Positions 21,608-34,510 of a stretch of 64,000 bases of DNA are shown here, one piece after another. The DNA is taken from contig CAXHWN010002163.1 of the NCBI GenBank assembly GCA_964020975.1, positions 1,302,001 through 1,366,000 on the forward strand, in the 5' to 3' direction. The stretch is from Hermodice carunculata. Taxonomy: Eukaryota > Annelida > Polychaeta > Eunicida > Amphinomidae. A program made the translations under genes and the position numbers. The notes below the pieces were generated by a model, which did not search any database, had not been told where the DNA came from, and was given only the letters and a program-made list of their open reading frames with translations. Positions within the stretch are counted from its first letter, which is position 1. Each line of letters opens with the position of its first letter.

Positions 21608-21959
21608 TATACATCTGTGCACTTAGAGCTGATTTGAGGAGGACATTTCATCTTCTACATGGACTAAAATTGCAATTAATTCAAACATGTGCAGCCCTTA
21701 TATTTGCATTTAATTTTCAGCAGGGTCAAGTTGTTAAATTTTCGATGTGGTCATACAACTGCTGGGTTTTTTTGTTTTTTGTTTTTGCCATGTATGATAT
21801 CTATTTTATGAATTAAGATGTGAAGAGTGACCTGCAGTCATAAATATGGCTGAACATTGGGTTTTTTTTCAATCTTTTGGCTTTTTCAACTGAAGTCAAT
21901 CTACACCATACGAACTGCTCTGAATTATGATTAGCTGGATTCATGGTCCTTACAAAAAC

Positions 21960-22115
21960 ACCTTTTATGCAAGTACCAGCATGCCTGAAGGTACTTGATA
22001 TATAATAGTCCAGGTCAACAGCTTTCATCAGTGCGCTTTGGGGGCATAGTGCCCAAAGTGCACTGAGGAAAGATGTTGACCCAGTCCAAAATGTGGTACT
22101 GAAAGTGTTCAAGAC
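21960..22115. mobile_element. Hairpin MITE copy 7
   Basis: The hairpin 22014-22080 is 67 bp like copy 2, but its inner stem is different (cagtgcgctttggggg against cccaaagtgcactg). Outer ends are poorly preserved, though ggtacttga / tggtactgaaagtg flank it. Confidence 0.65.
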
Positions 22116-23479
22116 CTTGCAATCTGTTATCATAGGACATTTTTATATTTCTGATGTATATACATTTACCTGCAGGTTGCATTATTTATATTATGACGGT
22201 GAAATATGATGAATTGCTCAATTATGTTTGCTGAATGATTGGAGTCAACCACAAAGCAAGCAAATATTTTCATGTGACCTGTAATTGTGCTAACTGTAAT
22301 GCATGTATCATCCAAGTGTGCTAAGATGTGCTTTTTATGGCAATTTTGAAATTCTTTTACGTGAAGGCTATACAGTGCATTGAATACAACATACACATGG
22401 ATGGTTTTAAGTTATTTTCATGGTTTTCACATGGAAAGTCTCACCCAATTATGTGAGAGCCACATCATACATCATGACTACAGTTTTTTGTATTCAATAC
22501 AGGTGATGATGATGTATTGGTGAAACAGCCAGATTGAATGCAGTTGTCTTTGCGCAAGATTCACTTGTCAAGTTGAATGAGCATATTTTTACACTAGCTT
22601 ATATGCCAGCTGAAGCTTTAGGACAGTGCATTGTCCATCCTTCATCAATGTGTAATCCACAATTTAGCACCTATAGTATATAATATACAGGTCAGAATGT
22701 GATAATCTTGTGACCAGTCCAGCATCCTTAATTTTTTACGGATCTGCATGAAATTTAGTGGGATTGTAGAAGATATCAAAATCCCAAATGCTTATGATAC
22801 TAGTGGCTTTGCCTATAATTTGATGGAACTTATGAGTTAAAATCTTGTGAAAGGTACAAATTTCATATCTTGAAAAAAATGAATGAATTAGACATGCCAG
22901 ATTTATAGGACATATAAATCATATCCAATACTAATATGTTATAGAAGATCAGTTGGGAGAGGTGATTTTGTAATGGTAGGATGTAGTTTGGGTTTAAATG
23001 GCAAAGAGAATTGAGCCTCCACATCAAAAATTGCACCAGACAACATTGTATATAAAACTTGGCTTAGTTACCCACATTTTGGGTCACCATGACCCAATGA
23101 TACTTCGGCCTTGACCTATTTTTCAAGGTCATTAAGCAATTAAGAAAAGGACTTTTAATTCAATATCTTGATGAAGAGTAAGGCAACTGATGCCAATGGT
23201 ACCACAAATGTGTATTATGTCGAAGTTTGATATTGCATAACATGGCTAACCCTGATTAATTTTTCAAGGTTGTGGATTGAATACATTTCAGAAAATAATA
23301 TTTTGGTGATGGTGGTCAGCTGAATATTAGGCCCATGGCCCTTTTGTTGTGTGTTAAGGCTGTTTTCAACAACTTGAAAAGGATACAAACTGAATTCCAT
23401 GAAATTTGAGTAGAAAAAATAGACTAACGAATGTAAGTTTGTAAAAATATTGGGAGCTGTTTACTGACTCAGCATGTAC
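22116..23479. other. A+T-rich stretch without supported genes
   Basis: Ordinary non-coding sequence. Short frames have no protein-like composition. Some phrases (aaaggtcatt, cttgacctatttttcaaggt) belong to the repeat that continues to 24.3 kb. Confidence 0.5.
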
Positions 23480-23765
23480 AATACATTGGCTTATAACTTG
23501 ATAATGGCAGATACTTTGCCCGTATTTACTATTACATGTTAACAGGAATGTACCTGTGAGGTTTCATATGGTGCTTTTAATTTTGGCCTTGAAAGGTGAA
23601 ACTGATACATTGGCTTATAACTTGGTAATGGTGGACCCTGGACCCCTATAGTCACTCTCATTAAAACATAAGTAGGACAGTATCTGCAAGGTTTCTTTTC
23701 GCATTGTTAATTTTGTCTTTGAATGACTCAGAAAGGTCAATCTGAAACTAGAGCTTATTTCTTGA
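23480..23765. repeat. Repeat with units of about 130 bp
   Basis: acattggcttataacttg at about 23482 and 23610, and a third degraded unit near 23750, each with aggtttc...ttaattttg..cttgaa(t/a)g..aaggt(g/c)aa. A related piece is near 24230-24300 (ccttgaaaggtcaagctaac). Confidence 0.7.
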
Positions 23766-25165
23766 TAATATCAAACTTTTGGTCGCTTATTGGTAAGCAC
23801 AAATACAATTATACATGTACAGGCTGCACTTGCGGAAACAGCTGGTGCAGCAGAGCACATGATTGTTGTAATCCTCTTGCATATTTTTGCAATGAACATG
23901 TGTAATTTTACCATTTTCGACTTGTCCCAAACTGGATGTTGTATTCTCTTCAAAATTGATGGGAATGTTCCTGGACTCCATCTGCAGAGAGTTGGTTCAC
24001 TGCACAGTGCTGCTGGCATTTCATGACTTTATCAAACTACTGACTGTAGGAATTATTTATCAGGTTACAGAGACTCCAACCTGCAAAACCCAGCAAATGT
24101 GAGATAAGTATGAAAACAAAATGCTCTCAGCAGGAGCCCCATTCACTGACAATGAGGAGCACTGTCAATCAGGTGAAAGGTTTTAAAATTTGATTAATTT
24201 TCGTGATGAGAATGGGGGGGGGGGGGACCTTGTATGACCTTGAAAGGTCAAGCTAACATCTTGGCTTATATCTTGTTTATAGCAGACTCCAGAACTTTGT
24301 GAGAGAAGACTTTGATATTGCTAACAGTATCAAAAGTCTTAAAAGAAGGATGACCTTGGTCTTTAATAATTTGGAAGGTCACAGAAGCACTTCAGTCTGT
24401 GCATCCAAGGTCAACTGAGCACAGGACTATCACAGTCCTCCAGTTCTTTTGAATTTTTGTGTGTTTTTGGAATTTTTGACTTTTTGCAAACCAAAAGTTC
24501 TGTTCTCTTCAGACTTATAAATGTAGCTCAACTCACTTTCCACCAAATGTGTAAATGTTGTGGCACTCCTGTTATTTCCTGATTTGTAACAATTTTTTGA
24601 AGTTATGTGATGGTTGATAAGAATAAATGTTGACATGGTACATATTGTGATACTAGTGTGCAGTCATGTATGTCTATGCGAGTTTTTGCTAAAACCATAT
24701 ATGCCCATAGATCTACCTCAAAATGATTAGTGGGTATGTATCTTGGCAGGATCTACTTGAAAGTAAATCTCACTATGAGCATGTGGGTCACTGACATATC
24801 CATACACTGTCAATTTAAAGTTAAGCTAGAGTCATCTCCACTCATCTCAGCTCAGCTCAAGTTGCAGTTGTAGCTGAACTCTGTTTCATCTCAAGTTGAG
24901 ATTTGTTTTTGGTTCAAAGTATCAAGGTCAAGTGAAGATGGGCTGTTCTTGCAGCCATCTTGTTTTAAACTTTTATCTAAATGCTTGGTCACCATTTCCA
25001 CATTTCCATTTTGAGATAGTACCTGATTTTCTGCCATGGTTTATCATGACTACACATCACATCATTTTATTACAGTCTACATAATGCATGTGCTTGATGC
25101 AATGAAAATCTTGAGGGGATTTATTATTTATTTTCCCCGGAGAGACCAAAAGGCATTCTGGTGTA

Positions 25166-25260
25166 TTAAAAAAGACCACACTTTGTCAAAAATGCAGTTT
25201 TGGGTTGATCTTCTTTGGCCACTTCGATTTGATAATAGCCGCTAGCCAAATCAATGAATT
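25166..25260 (-). mobile_element. Short Ty3/gypsy reverse-transcriptase fossil
   Basis: The - strand reads DLASGYYQIEVAKEDQPKTA followed by F-L-T-K, the hallmark of the Ty3/gypsy RT catalytic region. Only about 95 bp are recognisable. It lies directly outside the left inverted arm of the DIRS-like fossil. Broken and old. Confidence 0.7.
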
Positions 25261-25334
25261 CCTTATTTGTGTGTATTTCATTGAGAATTGGTAAAACAAA
25301 AAAATACCAAAATCTGACAATAACAAGGCTCATA

Positions 25335-28300
25335 GTACGTAAGGATACATTACAATAACACAAGTCACTTGAGCTGGTCTCCAAGCACTTTAGGTGCTTT
25401 GCCAGAGCTCTCCTAAATATTTCTCCGGGTGGAATGCCAATCATTGCTGCTGCAGTCAGTGCCGTCGAGGCCATGTTGCGATGCACAGCACCCCTGGTGG
25501 CTGTAATGCGCATTGGTGAGCATGTAGTTTCCTACTCTAGCATCCATTGATTGTGGATGCCTATTGTTTGAAGCTCCTGCTATATTCTTGCCTTTCGGTA
25601 CTGTTGTGGCTTCCTTTTTTTGTGGATAGTTTTCCCGGGAAACTGGTCATATCTCCACCATAGTTAATTCACGTTGAAAATTGGTTAGATCCAAGAATTC
25701 GGATGTGGAGTTGGATGTCTGTCGGGATGCCAGTCATCATAGGATGGCATACTGGGATGACCATCCAGCATGCATCTCCTGCATGCATGGGAGCAGTGTG
25801 TTCTGCACTGAAGCGAGTCCATGCAATGTTTTTCAACGAATGGACTCCCTGTCAGTAGCAGAAAGTTCATCGGGGGGATGTGAGGTCCGCTAGATGAAGG
25901 CGCCGATGTGCTGAGGCACGTTAAGAGTGAGAGGACAGTGTTCCTCAAAAGGGGCCTATGGAGACCTGTGTCACAGCATGTGCTGCAGATAATAACATCT
26001 AGGCACCTGCCACTTTGCCTGGGCGTCAGGATCAGGTGCAAACTGGTACTTGAATTGTGGCCCCAATGGGAGGGGCTACCACTTTGACCAGGCCTACGGT
26101 CAGGGTCAAGCTGGTTCTCTAATCGAGGCCCCTGTGGCAAAGGAGATGTTGTCCACAGACCGTGAGTGGACTGTAGTTGAGCAATGCCATTCAAGGGTCC
26201 CTCTAAAGCCACTTCAGCTCAAGTGAGCCAGTCTGTGGGCAAGGGCCCCTCCCTTTCTTCATGCCCTACTGCCGGTCGTTCAGCAGTAGTTTGACTGCAG
26301 GATGGGACGTTAGTGATCACTAAGGTAGTGGGGGAAAGGAAGGAAGTCGGTTGTGACCACAAGTGGAGCATAGGTTACATTGTCACTGGTCCCCATGGCA
26401 CCTCCTCCTGCAGGCTTCCCTTCCCATGCCCTACCAGGTTAAGCTTCAGCTGTGCAGGCAGAAGCAGCTGCCCAAGTGGTAATGGGCAAAGTGGAGGCAC
26501 TGATTGCCGTAGTCGGCAATAGACTTGATAGGTTGGAGCATAAGGTTTCCTTTGGGAACCTGTGGTCACTCCCCCTTCACTCGCCCACCTGGCGATGCCT
26601 GGCCCTTCTTGCGAAAGTGGGGCCGAGTTCTCTTCAGAGTTGGCCATACCAAAGTCGAAGGTGACTAGTGCAGTTAGGTAGGTGGCCCCAACTAAGCCCT
26701 GTGTGTTGTGTCCACATCCGATTCCGGGCTTCTTGATGGCCAGGGGTCACATGATCTTAGTGGTGAGGACTTGGCCATTACAGTTACTTGGGGGGGGGGG
26801 GGGGGGTGAGGGGTTGGTCTTGCAGCCAATTTCTCCCCTGCCTTTCCTTCCCAGGTCAGGAGCATTCATGGTTCCACCATAGGAGGGAGAAAAAGAAGAG
26901 GAAGAGGGGTCACCAACACCTCTTATCTTCTCTGGACGGGAAGGTGTGACGCCAGAACTGTAGTTCAAGTGTTTTGCATTCTGGGGGAGAGGCCGTTGTT
27001 TCCCTCAGTGGCTCCCTTGCCGGAGGGTGGTACAGTGGCACACAAAACAGATATCTGAGTACCTAGTCCCACCAAAGGAGTTGATCAAGCAAAGTTGGGG
27101 GCTAGAGGATCTTCTCCCACCCCAGTGGGGATTGATCAGGCAGTCGATCTTTCTTCCATTGGGGAGGTTGTTTCAATCTGTGGTAACATGCCGATGTGGT
27201 GGCAGGCCAGGGTGCTTCAACACTTGAACCTTCCCCTGTGGAGGCTAAGGGTCTCTCGTGTTTGGCGACTGATGGGCCAGTTCATGAAGTTCCTCCAACT
27301 GTCACTGACCGTCCCCTAGGCCTATTGGCCTGGTGCTTGCTGGTCACAAAAGTCGGTGTTGCCTCCTCCCGCTGGTGAGCTTCTGTCAGGTGTTTTGCCT
27401 GACTCTCCATGCCTGGGAAGAGTGTCAGTCTTAGCATAGTGCTGAGGCTGTGAAAACGGCTGCTTGGGCTTCTGTGTTGGTGGAGCCTCAGCCAGACGCG
27501 GAGGCGTGCACTGAAGAGGGGCGATTCTAGGATTTACTTGCATTGGGGTTCGATCTGGAGGATTGTCCCATGGCCAAGGACATCGTGGACCTGGACTGTT
27601 TGGACATCCCTAGTGAGGACTCTGATGCAGACAAGGGAAGTGTTCGGTTCTCACGCCTAGAAGTGGAATGGAAGGAGGCGGAGTCATGGCCACTGCTTGT
27701 CACTGCTGCGCGAGTGAAAGTTCTTCAGGCATCGGCTTCAGCCAAGGAGGTGGTAGATTGGGTTGACCAGTCTCCCTCTGAGGCGGAGAAGCCAGGATCC
27801 ATGTTTCTGACTAATGTTGCATTTATGTGGGAAACCCTTCCCAGGGAGTTGGTCTGGCAGCCCACAGCAGCACAGCCTGGGCTGTGCTAATGTTGGTCAA
27901 CAGGGTACAGACAAAACCCAAGTTAAAGGTGCCTTACTCAACTTTCATGGCCAAGAAGTTCCCTGAACTGTCAGTTGAGCTGACTGGGTGGAGCAACACA
28001 TCAGAAACGGAAGCCACCAGGGATAGCCTATTCCTGGGTCATTTGCTGGCCAAGCTGAAGGCAACGTTGCAGCTATACCAGATAAGTTGGTCCCTGTACA
28101 TGTTCACTCCTGCTACTGTTGATGCTCCCTTATGGGACCACGCCTCACAGAGTTGGAGTTCGTCACCCTGCCCCTCTCACCACAGCAGGATGCATGGGTT
28201 TATTACAAAAGTTTGCTACTTCCTCCACTGTTCGGGGCATTTCAGCAGGTGCTTTCTAGAGGTGGTGTGTGACGATTCTGTGGTGTCAGTCTCCACCAAT

Positions 28301-29305
28301 CATTTGGTGTCGACCCTGCTGGGCCTCAAGCAGTCTCGAGACCGTGCCCTGGGGCATATGCTCAGCCAACCTGGCGTTGTTGGCAAGCAAGTCTGCTTAC
28401 CTGCTGCCCTTAGACCCTGTTGGTCCAGGGTTATTTGATCAGGGGGTGGTTCCCCTTCTGGAAAGGGCAGACAACATGGCCAAAGAGAGGTGGCAGAAGT
28501 CTCTGGATGAGGCTTTGCTGAGGGGTGGGAAGTCGACAAAGGCATCTTCATGAGTTAAGGAAAACTATTTCCTTAGCCTACCAGGTTGCCAGAAGGGATG
28601 AAGAGCTTAGATGTCTTCATGTTCTCCGGGCTTATGAGACTAGAGCATTATCTGCCTCCTGAGACATGTTGAAAAACATGTCAGAAAGGGATAGTATGGC
28701 TGCTCATAGGTGGGGTTCCCATAAAACCTTTATTTTCTTCTACCTACAGGACTTGGTAGAAGTGGAGGCATGGCTGCTTGCGCTAAAGTGCTTCTGGACA
28801 GCTGCATCCAACTGGTCTTAGGGAGTGCCTGCCCCACCCCCTCCAGCTCAATGGTGATGGTGTGGAGTACGGTGGGTTCAGGATGGTTGTCTGATCCGTG
28901 GCTCTCAAGTATGGAGTTTTTGGCCTGGACTTTTTCGGAGGTAATTCCCACCTCCAGTATGATGTTACATCAGCTTAAGTGAGCTATGGTGTTGTAGTGT
29001 GTCCGTAATATGAGGTTTTTCAACAGTATAACTATTGTTAAGAAACATTACTTACCATATGTCACTAGAATTCCCACCCAGGCTCTTACGCAGTGCAGGA
29101 AACTGATTTGCACATGCTGGCTAGTACGCATTACTGCCGCCAGGAGTACTGTGCCACACCACAGGCCTCGAAGTCATAGAGTGCAGTAGCGTGGATCAGC
29201 ACTGGACCCACAGAAATTTATGGGAGCTCTGGCAAAGCACCTAAAGTGCGTGGAGACTAGCTTAAGTGACCTATGGTGAGTAATGTTTCTTAATAATAGT
29301 TTTAC
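25335..29305 (+). mobile_element. Broken retroelement with inverted ends, possibly DIRS-like
   Basis: The left arm (about 25350-25430) is the reverse complement of the right arm (about 29215-29280), sharing tctggcaaagcacctaaagtg and flanks. A third segment near 28996-29075 is complementary to the right arm's outer part (about 29265-29320). Inverted ends plus an internal complementary copy recall DIRS elements (tyrosine-recombinase retrotransposons). The G+C-rich body has gag-like fragments: a helical VMGKVEALIAVVGNRLDRLE (about 26480), an acidic segment (about 27545-27830) and a helical end (about 28440-28550). It is clearly broken, with more than five lesions, and looks old. No recombinase or RT is recognised inside, so the family is tentative. 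Confidence 0.45.
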
Positions 29306-29713
29306 TGTTGAAAACTTAACATTTGTTGCTGTGATAATGAAATATATTCCTTTCAAAAGCTCACTGCATACTTTTGTAAACCCTACAGGTAGAACTACTT
29401 AATTCTCTAGGAAATTTTTTACCTCCCATAGAGTCCTGCCAAATTTTGTACATGTCTGATAAAGGGAAAGATAAGAGTCATATATATCAAGTCTCCCGTA
29501 TAAGATGGCAGTCTTCCACCTTTTCATCCAAAATTTTCAAGTTTCCATATAAAATTGTGCACATTCACGGCCATGAAAATTGAGTATTTTCTATTATATT
29601 CTTTGTAAAAATACAAATCTCTCCCATGAATTTTTTAAAATTACAAAAAAATCCCTATTTTTAGCTCTGGAGTGTTGATAGGTATGAAGAGTGTGCAAAA
29701 GATTTTCATATTT

Positions 29714-30414
29714 TCACCTGTCTACCATAATCGTATAGGTAGTGCTTCCAACATCAATCTCGTTGCCAATTTCCATAGACTTGACACATTCTCGCCCATG
29801 AAAATTGAGCATTTTCACCGACTGATACAGTTTAGACTCTAAGTGCTTCAACCTGATTTTTGTTGTACTTTTCGAAAAGGACTCCGAAGAGACAGGTTGA
29901 CAGGGGAAGATAAGTGCACGTAACATATCAGCCTGCAACTTCATACTCCTAGCCATAGACTCCAAGGCACCAGCAACCCTCTGATCAGTGGCCAGAGATG
30001 CACTGGTCGTCTTGGGGGTGAGTTGGGCCCTGACCTCCACTCCAGAAGGTGATCTCTTGCTGCCCTGCTTGCGACCACATCCCCTCTTTTCCTTACGCCC
30101 CAGGGGTTTCAGGTAGAGACGGCAGCCACCTGGGTCTGCAAGTGAGCCACGTGGGTTTGTCTTCATTTCTTCAGTGGTGTCACAGTTGAAGACCCAGTGG
30201 AGTCCGATTCCAAAGCTCGGCGTTTGGCAGGTACAACCTGCCGCCTACACCTTGGTCTGCCACTCTTCCTCGGTGGCTGCTCATACAGCAGCCATTTGTC
30301 TTCTCCCAAATCCTCACATATTAATGTGCGGTCATCAAAATGTTGGCCTAGAATCATTGTTTCGCGTTTGCTGGCATTCCTAGGACCAATGTCTTCAAAT
30401 GCATACTTGCCCAT
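29714..30414 (-). CDS. Two overlapping unrecognised frames, possible gene or element remnant
   Basis: On the - strand an 83-residue frame (30414 to 30163) starts MGKYAFEDIGPRNASKRE and has a basic stretch (RKSGRPRCRRQVVPAKRR). Its stop overlaps the start of a 150-residue frame (30166 to 29714) as ATGA. The second has a basic N-terminal third and a helix-rich middle (ALESMARSMKLQADMLRAL). I recognise neither. The base composition is more coding-like than the flanks. They could be unspliced exons, parts of an old transposon, or chance frames. No donor or acceptor clearly links them. Confidence 0.25.
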
Positions 30415-31163
30415 AAAATTGCATTTCGGTCAGCCACTCTAACTTAGAGTGGACTGTGCATGTTTGGTGAAACTTAGGAGAGTATATGCTACAAGATTTA
30501 CACATTCACAGTTCATCATACTCCAAATTGCAGAACTATGCATCTGGTGCTTAGAGATAGAGGCCTAAGTATTTTCTGAGGTTCTTTTGTAAGGTGTACT
30601 ACGGCAATGATAATAATTAGGCCATAACTGGCATGACCATTATATCAACCAGTGAAAACGATCTATTTTCCTTCTACCTGCCAAGAACACTTTTTTCGTG
30701 ACACACCAAATAGTTCAAACAGTGTTTTGCTACGCCCATTGTAGGTGGGCGTGGCAAAACACCGAAGGTACATATGCTGTGATCAAAACTGAAAACAATC
30801 TTGGCAGGCCAAGTCAGGGATCTGAATACATATGTTTAGGCTTACATACACTTAATACACGTATTTATATCTCTGATCAAGAAAAAAAGACACATATCTC
30901 ACAGGTCACTCTCCACTCTGGCGTAGGATAATAGTTTACCGGATTTGGGTTGCCGTTTTGGCGTCTGCACTACTGAACTAAAAACACATTCAATGCGCTA
31001 TTTTCGGGACATCCATGTCGCATAAATTTTCCGAAATGGCCCTCCTGTTTATCCCGTTTAGTTTCAGGCTGTCCATTTCACCACGCGGCCCAATCACGCC
31101 AAACCCCAGTGGCCCACTTCTTGTTGTGGCTGGTCGACTTGGTTACGGCTTCCAACACTTTTT

Positions 31164-31367
31164 TTAATTTAAAATTTCATGTGTAACAATTTCTTTGCAG
31201 CGGTCACATTTTGGTACATTTCGTGCTTTGTCACTGTAAAATAAGTCTTGTATAGCTATCGTGAGCAAATCATCAGGAATTTCTGCCAATTTTTCGAAAA
31301 TGAAAACGCCTGAGTCCGTCACTGCACAATCTATTTTTGCCTTTGTAGGTACAGATTCGCGTGGCAC
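31164..31367 (-). CDS. Unrecognised 67-residue frame, possible exon
   Basis: The frame reads MPRESVPTKAKIDCAVTDSG, then a helical FEKLAEIPDDLLTIAIQDLF, and ends in CDRCKEIVTHEILN. The amino-acid make-up is protein-like and it contains a CxxC pair. It lies between the two-frame unit at 29.7-30.4 kb and a large hairpin. No homology is recognised and no splice partner is established. Confidence 0.2.
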   Translation of the reverse strand: MPRESVPTKAKIDCAVTDSGVFIFEKLAEIPDDLLTIAIQDLFYSDKARNVPKCDRCKEIVTHEILN

Positions 31368-31403
31368 GCTTGTGTCAGGTTATTGTGAAATAATATAATA
31401 GTT

Positions 31404-31541
31404 AAACCAGCCAAGTGGAGGAGACGAGTCAGCAGACTAGCCTCCTTCCCGCGGCGGATCACTCCGAGTGCTTGCACTCGGAGTGATCCGCCGCGGGAAC
31501 GAGCTCAGTCTGCTGAAGAGTCTCCTCCACGCGGCTGGTTT
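31404..31541. repeat. Large hairpin with a perfect G+C-rich 25-bp inner stem
   Basis: The inner stem 31447-31471 pairs perfectly with 31474-31498 (tcccgcggcggatcactccg start, loop tt). Outer arms aaccagccaagtggaggaga and tctcctccacgcggctggtt pair imperfectly, with bulges between. Confidence 0.88.
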
Positions 31542-31546
31542 TACTT

Positions 31547-31897
31547 TTATCCAGTAATTATAGCGGTAATCTTATTTTCATCGTTAAATACAAAAAAAGA
31601 CAATTAAAAACAGTTTCAACGTTTATTTCATCAAACAAGGCTTTGCAAAGCTTTGCGTATGAATAACTGTAACGCAGGGTCCAGTAATTGGGTCATTTGA
31701 AAACTACATGCTTGACGTGCGCCAACAACAAGAATTGAGAAGGAAAGTAGTTCTCAGTGACCTTTGCACTGTGGTGATATGGATTGACCTTTGCACTGTG
31801 GTGATATGGACAGGGTTATCACCCAGTCTGTATCTTCCACCTTTTCTGGATGATACAGCTATAATTACTGGATAAAGCTATAATTACTGGATAAAAC
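31547..31897. mobile_element. Small MITE-like element with duplicated right end
   Basis: ttatccagtaattatagc at 31547 is inverted to gctataattactggataa at 31858, which is repeated in tandem at 31877. A 27-bp tandem duplication (gacctttgcactgtggtgat...) lies at about 31757-31810. Confidence 0.6.
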
Positions 31898-32446
31898 TGC
31901 AGAAAAGACAATTCGTTATCACATAGTGCATTTGTCAGATTTGATGACAATCATTGCATTTTGAGTAGGTAAGGAGTCATTTTTAAGCTCCGCGAAATAA
32001 TTATGACCTACGGCAATGCTAACGCTCCGACTTCTTACCTTTACTTTTATGCAATATTTTAAGATCTTGGTTGTCTTTGCATTATATGCATGAACTGCTT
32101 TTACTTGTTGACAATAGAGACATACTAGGTGAAGTCTGTTCGTTTCCATATACAATCCGTCAGTTACGTGAAATTACGGATGGCAGCTGGCAAACTATTT
32201 TAATGCAAGAGTGCCGTGACTTTGTGGACTTTCTGTGTACCAGTTATTATTCTAAACATATTTATTTTCTCTGGATTGCCTAATAGTATACAGAGACTAA
32301 TCTGAGGCTCTCCAGTACATGAAAGGATGCACAGGAATATATACAATACACACTGGACGAGGACAGCAGACTAAATTTGCAGCTTGTACAGGAATAATAC
32401 AATTGATGCCAAATAATGGAGACTTATAATTAGATCATATACCAAA

Positions 32447-32656
32447 TTAGTAAATAAAACGTCTACATTCTGATATGAATGTCTGAACAGCCTCAAAGAT
32501 GAATACATTATCGATGTCTGGCAAATCCTCACTACCTTTCAACAGAATATTTAACAAAATATCACCAGTTAGGATAAACTCTGTGTACAGCGCATTCGAT
32601 GTTGAATGATTAGCGTCTTTTCTCTTTTTCACTCTTTCACCACTTTCTTTGTATTT
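32447..32656 (-). CDS. Possible terminal exon, unrecognised
   Basis: On the - strand the acceptor gtatatattgcag precedes KYKESGERVKKRKDANHSTS and an amphipathic stretch (ILLNILLKGSEDLPDIDNVF), closed by TAA after about 69 residues. The good acceptor and protein-like composition suggest a last exon of a - strand gene with upstream exons beyond 32.7 kb, but I could not find them. It could also be a chance frame. Confidence 0.25.
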   Translation of the reverse strand, partial: KYKESGERVKKRKDANHSTSNALYTEFILTGDILLNILLKGSEDLPDIDNVFIFEAVQTFISECRRFIY

Positions 32657-32935
32657 CTGCAATATATACAAAACAGTGCACTGCTACGCACGACTTAAGA
32701 TATTCTCAAGGACCCCATATGAAAAGGATTGGGCACTCGCTGTCAATGCCGCCACACAAGAGTAACCCCTTTCATTCCAATTACGGGTTCCCATTAAACT
32801 AAATATAACTATTTTTCAGAATGTAAACACGGCCGATGATTTCTGCGGACGGAGATTGTCCTTAAATTTCATTACTTTTTATTGCATTCCCAGCTTGTAT
32901 CATTTCAAACTATTTCATACCTATTTAATACAAAG

Positions 32936-33415
32936 AGAAACTTAAAAAACCTAATTCTGTAAGCCCATGTACCGTTTGAACACTATCAAGTCTGATATTC
33001 TAAGAGCAAAGTCTTATTCTGTACCATTCACTAAAAAACTGTATTGTTCTAAATCATAATAGCAAATTAATTTATAAAAGGACCAAATCATATTCATAAA
33101 ATGTGAAATTTAGAAGAAAGGTTTAGGCATTATTAGCCTTTAAAAAATCGGGTCATCAGCGGGGAACCAGCGCAAGACTTGTTTCGGTGCCATTAATCCC
33201 CGGACAAGTCATTCTGCTAACTGACGGCACCATGTTTGCATTTCCAATACAAACATCCCGAGCTGACGTATTACGGAATAAGGGCGAATATAATGTTCCT
33301 TTGTTAATAGGCCCACTTAAAAACGTAGCCCACATGACATAAATATAATGAAACTACACCTAACACTCATGATTAGGCCTACCAAAATTGAATAATGGAG
33401 TAATAAACCATCCCA
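32936..33415 (+). repeat. Dispersed repeat, copy B
   Basis: Matches copy A at 12070-12560 along nearly its whole length, through cgggtcatcagcggggaacc and gcgcaagacttgttt to the aataaacc near the end. Confidence 0.85.
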
Positions 33416-34374
33416 CACATGTAATTTTCATGTCGCTTTCTGTCGGCTGAAAAGGCAGCCACATTAAATATAATTTTGATTGTCAATATGGACACTTAAT
33501 GATTTTTTTTCAACATTAACACCAATATATAAATGACTGTGATCCGGTAAAAAAAGCAAAACAAAAACAAAAAAACTTTCAATTAAAAAGGCAAAGTACA
33601 CGTAGGTTTGTATGCTGTTCCGTTGTGACGTCTGGACTCAGCCAATGGTTAGTGACAGTGGACTAAAATGTATTTTGGCATGCTCTTCACGTGTTTAGTT
33701 TCCAAATTTAGACAAATAAGAGTTTCTGTTGGCCGGCAATTTAACAGCATGCAGGCATATGCTATCAAATGTGGTAACGTAACTTATCATCATCCAACAG
33801 ACCCCGCCCCCATGATTGCGACCTTCACCTTAAGATTGACAGGTAATACCAATTCTACAAAAAATATCGCAACAATGTCGTAACCATAATAAGGAAATCT
33901 GTTTCCTCTTACTTTTCTAATCTGCAGCTTCGACTTGATGAAAAAGACATTAATCCCAAACAATGGTGGAGCTTGTCCAAGTGTGTCCCTGGATGCAAAA
34001 TTCAACAAGATATACCTCCAATCATTGACGATAACAAGATCGTATCATGTATCACGGAAAAATGTGAAATTTTTAACTCATACTTTGCCAGCCATTATAA
34101 AACGCATCCTGATGTTGATGGCCCACCCCTACCTGATTTCACGTTCCGAACTGAGGCACGCTTACGCAATATTACAATTAATGAAGACAGTGTTAAGAAA
34201 TAAAGTTCTATCTTCCCTGAGACTATCCTCTGCATCAAGCCCAGACAATATAGGGAATATCCTAGTTAAGAACACAGCAGATACGATCTGTAAACCACTT
34301 AAAAAAATCTTCCAACTTTCTCTTAGGGCTGTTCCAAAAAATATCCTATGGGGTGGGGGGGGGGGTGGGGGGGA

Positions 34375-34510
34375 AGGCAACTTTTTGAAAGCACCACCAC
34401 CTACAGGACATACATTTCACTAGAAGCCTCCACCTATAGGACATTTCTATTTTTAAACTCCTCCATCCACAGGACAGGTAACCCCCTCCCCCCCCTCAAC
34501 CCCTAGGACA
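34375..34510 (+). repeat. Left subterminal array of a 17-bp motif in the Harbinger-like element
   Basis: Copies of ccaccacctacaggaca, cctccacctataggaca, cctccatccacaggaca and caacccctaggaca follow one another inside the left end. Transposase-binding sites in Harbinger elements are often subterminal repeats; that role here is inferred. Confidence 0.7.

Noticed and set aside
25685-26212. 175-residue - strand frame as a host gene
   Set aside because: Pro/Ser/His-rich, within the inverted-end retroelement fossil and opposite to its G+C-rich strand; likely a shadow.
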